This document shows, piece after piece, positions 61,891-64,000 of a DNA stretch of 64,000 nt (position 1 is its first letter; every line of letters starts with the position of its first letter). The notes under the pieces are model-generated. The model was given only the letters and a program-made list of their open reading frames with translations, did not search any database and had not been told where the DNA came from. Source of the stretch: Calendula officinalis (lineage: Eukaryota; Streptophyta; Magnoliopsida; Asterales; Asteraceae); the NCBI GenBank assembly GCA_963853835.1, contig OY970820.1:48852407-48916406 (forward strand), read 5' to 3'. Made by a program: the position numbers and the translations under genes.

Positions 61891-64000
61891 GACGCGAGCA
61901 CGGGGGACGATCTCGGACCGTATCCGAGGTAATTGGATACACAAAGGTTAAAGGTGGATTGATTAGAAATGTGATCCCGCAAAGTACCCCAACGGTCAAC
62001 ACAAGCCACCATGATTCAGGTGGGTCTCGTGGAACGGTGGAACACTATCCACCTATTGAGGTAACATTTTTAATGTTTTGCAGCCTATACTATCCAGCCT
62101 AATAATTGTATCTGATTTACAGGTGTTGTCACGATGTGAGTCGCTAGTTAGGGTGGCTGATGCCCATTTAGTCAAAGTTGGTTCTGGACAAGTATGGCCA
62201 ACTGTGGTATTCCAACTGTTACATAGTAAACCGATTGTCGATGGTTGTGTAAAAGTCCAAGTTGATGAGATCGTGGTTGGGAAGGAGGATTTGCCCGTCC
62301 ATCCTCTCACAAAAACAGATGATGTTCAAAGGGTTGATAATTTGCTTTATGTGATAGTACAGTGGCCAAGTTATGTAGTGAAGGTATATTTTAGTTTTTT
62401 TTAATGTTTTTGCCCGTTTTATCTAACTTTGTAGAAATTGTTTAGGTTATCGGCGATGGGCTTTTCAATTCCCCGGAAAGGGACTTGAGAGAATCCTCTC
62501 CATTTGATTTGTCAACAAATTCTGTTTATATACCACAAATGCATGAAACTTCACCCTTCCCTTTAGACCAAGACTTTTATGGATATACACACATGGTTAG
62601 TCTTATCAATATTTTTAAATACTAATGTTTTTATCATTACGTACTGTAGTTGCAATCGGTGGATCCAACATTCCCCGCAGCCCAAACCGTCACCGTAGCC
62701 CAAACATTCCCCGCAGCCCAACCCATTAACACACCCCAACCCGACCAAACCATCACCGAAGCCCAACCAATTAACCCAACCCAAACCATCACCGAAGCCC
62801 AACCAATTAACCCAGCCCAAACCGTCACAGAAGCCCAAACAGTCCCCGTAGCCCAACCCGTCCATCCAGCCCAAACTGTCACTAAAGACCAACCCATTAT
62901 CCCAGCCCATACCATCACCGAAGCCCAAACAATCCCTGAAACCCAACCCATTAACACACCTCAACCCGACAGCCCAGCCCGAACAGTCCCTTTAGCCCAA
63001 ACACCCACCGCAGCCCGAACTGTCACTAAATCCCAACTCATTAACCCAACCCAAACCATCACCGAAGCTCAAACAGTCCTCGTAGCCCAACCCGACCACC
63101 CAGTCCATATTGTCACTAAAGCCCAACCCATTAACCCATCCAAAACCATCCCCGAAGCCCAAACAGTTCCTGAAGCCCAAACAGAACCCGATCCCGAGAT
63201 TCATATTGATCCTGAGTACGACGAGTATTATGCGAAAGTAATAGCCGATGCTCCCCAATTTCTCCCACTAGTTGATGAATTCTTCAAATATAACAAATAT
63301 GGTCTTAATGTTCCTTCCCCTCCGGGTATGTATCCGGAGACATTTACACAAGGCATCCCAGCCCCGGAGGTTTTACAATTAGCTCGATTCCATTGGGTTG
63401 ATTGCAGCATGATACATTGTTTGTCAATGTAAGCTTAATGTTTTACTATTTGGGTATAATTGTATTTACTAACTTTATGTTGTATATTTAAGGTATTTTT
63501 ACCACATAGCGGGCAGCAATTCACAATGTGCATTTTTCAATGCAAACTATATTACCGAGCAATGTCACATGGATATTAACCATGTCAGACATCATATCAT
63601 GGATGTTTTAAATCATCATCCAAGCAAGTCATACTTTCTTGCACCATACTTTCAAGGGTAAGATTTAATTTTCCATAATATATAACTTTGATTAATTGCT
63701 TGTGTTTATTTGCAGGAAACACTGGATGGTTTTTATCCTCTGTCCTAAATTGAAAGTTGCATATATTGTTGATTTTCTAAAGCGTGTACCGCGTCCCAAT
63801 CACTACACTCTTTTACGAGTAATCAATGAAATGTTTCCCCGTAGATTTTCATGGACAATGACAACTGTATGTTTTCAATTTTCATTTTTTACCAATTTAT
63901 TTAAGATGTATAAAATATATAATTGAAATATTATAGTGCTGGAAACAAAATAAAAGCTGGGAATGTGGTTACATTGTTGCTCGACATATTGAAGAATTTT
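61891..64000 (+). CDS. Multi-exon gene: DUF8039-like region, Gln/Pro repeats and Ulp1-type protease (partial)
   Basis: Exons read: about 61891-62060 (5' limit uncertain), 62123-62383, 62446-62595, 62650-63428, 63493-63657, 63716-63866, 63937 to the window end; all with GT..AG junctions and consistent phase. Exon 2 (VLSRCESLVRVADAHLVKVG ... YVIVQWPSYVVKV) resembles DUF8039. Exon 4 begins with about 170 residues of degenerate QTITEAQPINP repeats, then EYDEYYAKVI. The end is a Ulp1/C48 cysteine protease: His in KHWMVFILCP (63720-63722), Asp in YIVDFL (63771-63773), Gln and Cys in QNKSWECGYIV (63946-63948, 63964-63966). Such fusions are common in plant CACTA/MULE elements, so this is probably transposon-borne; the substrate may be SUMO conjugates. 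No stop or frameshift in the visible exons. The upstream part is cut off by the LTR element. Confidence 0.78.
62650..63180 (+). repeat. Coding minisatellite in the Ulp1-type gene
   Basis: Degenerate in-frame repeats of about 21-42 bases built on GCCCAACCCATTAACCCA and ACCATCACCGAAGCCCAA, giving alternating AQPINP, QTITEA and QTVPVA peptides, roughly 20 units. The complementary strand is also open by chance because of the repeat. Confidence 0.85.

Noticed and set aside
62563..63258. Minus-strand Gly/Trp-rich frames (GLGFGDGLGW repeats)
   Set aside because: They mirror the coding minisatellite of the Ulp1-type gene on the plus strand; no independent signal.

Overview
This window is nuclear DNA of a flowering plant, most likely a eudicot. 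The evidence is split genes with GT..AG introns, a wall-associated-kinase fragment, a seed LEA (Em-type) gene and a dense bed of plant transposons. The complete Copia element is Sirevirus-like with a large third ORF, a form I associate with asterids; that placement is inference. I see no bacterial or organellar genes. Almost everything is mobile DNA or its remains; only two host gene remnants are clear, and both are interrupted by transposons.

Layout. 148-1252 (-): first-exon fragment of a wall-associated-kinase-type gene, split in its signal peptide by a PIF/Harbinger-type MITE. 1312-1868: hAT-type MITE with an 8-bp target duplication. 2787-10119 (-): gag-only Sirevirus-like LTR element. About 10760-15010: AT-rich tandem repeats holding a Stowaway-type MITE and a 2.8-kb solo LTR; each repeat copy preserves the empty site of the other copy's insertion. 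15621-26304 (+): nearly full-length Sirevirus-like Copia element with 671-bp LTRs, perfect AATGT target duplication, gag, pol and a third ORF, carrying scattered disabling changes. 26501-27487: fold-back element with a nested MULE-type MITE. 28230-29650 (-): weak copia relic. 31223-33849 (-): Em gene with two exons and an ABRE-bearing promoter, split at codon 8 by a 2.1-kb non-autonomous CACTA element. 34187-43189 (-): second gag-only element. 43500 to about 54550: CACTA-type territory with a conserved left terminus, two paralogous B3-like accessory genes, a decayed Tnp2-type transposase, a chain of elements joined by (TA)n tracts, and a solo LTR. 54717-56263: Gypsy-type LTR fragment. 56264-61869 (-): third gag-only element, missing its 3' LTR. 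About 61891-64000 (+): multi-exon gene with a DUF8039-like region, a Gln-Pro repeat region and a Ulp1-type cysteine protease domain that runs off the window.

How they relate. The gag-only elements share the primer-binding site, leader layout, coiled-coil-rich Gag and multiple polypurine tracts of Sireviruses but have no pol, so they would need an autonomous relative, possibly one like the 15.6-26.3 kb element. The CACTA accessory genes and the Ulp1 gene are most simply transposon-borne. Clean target duplications let the insertion order be read in several nested loci.
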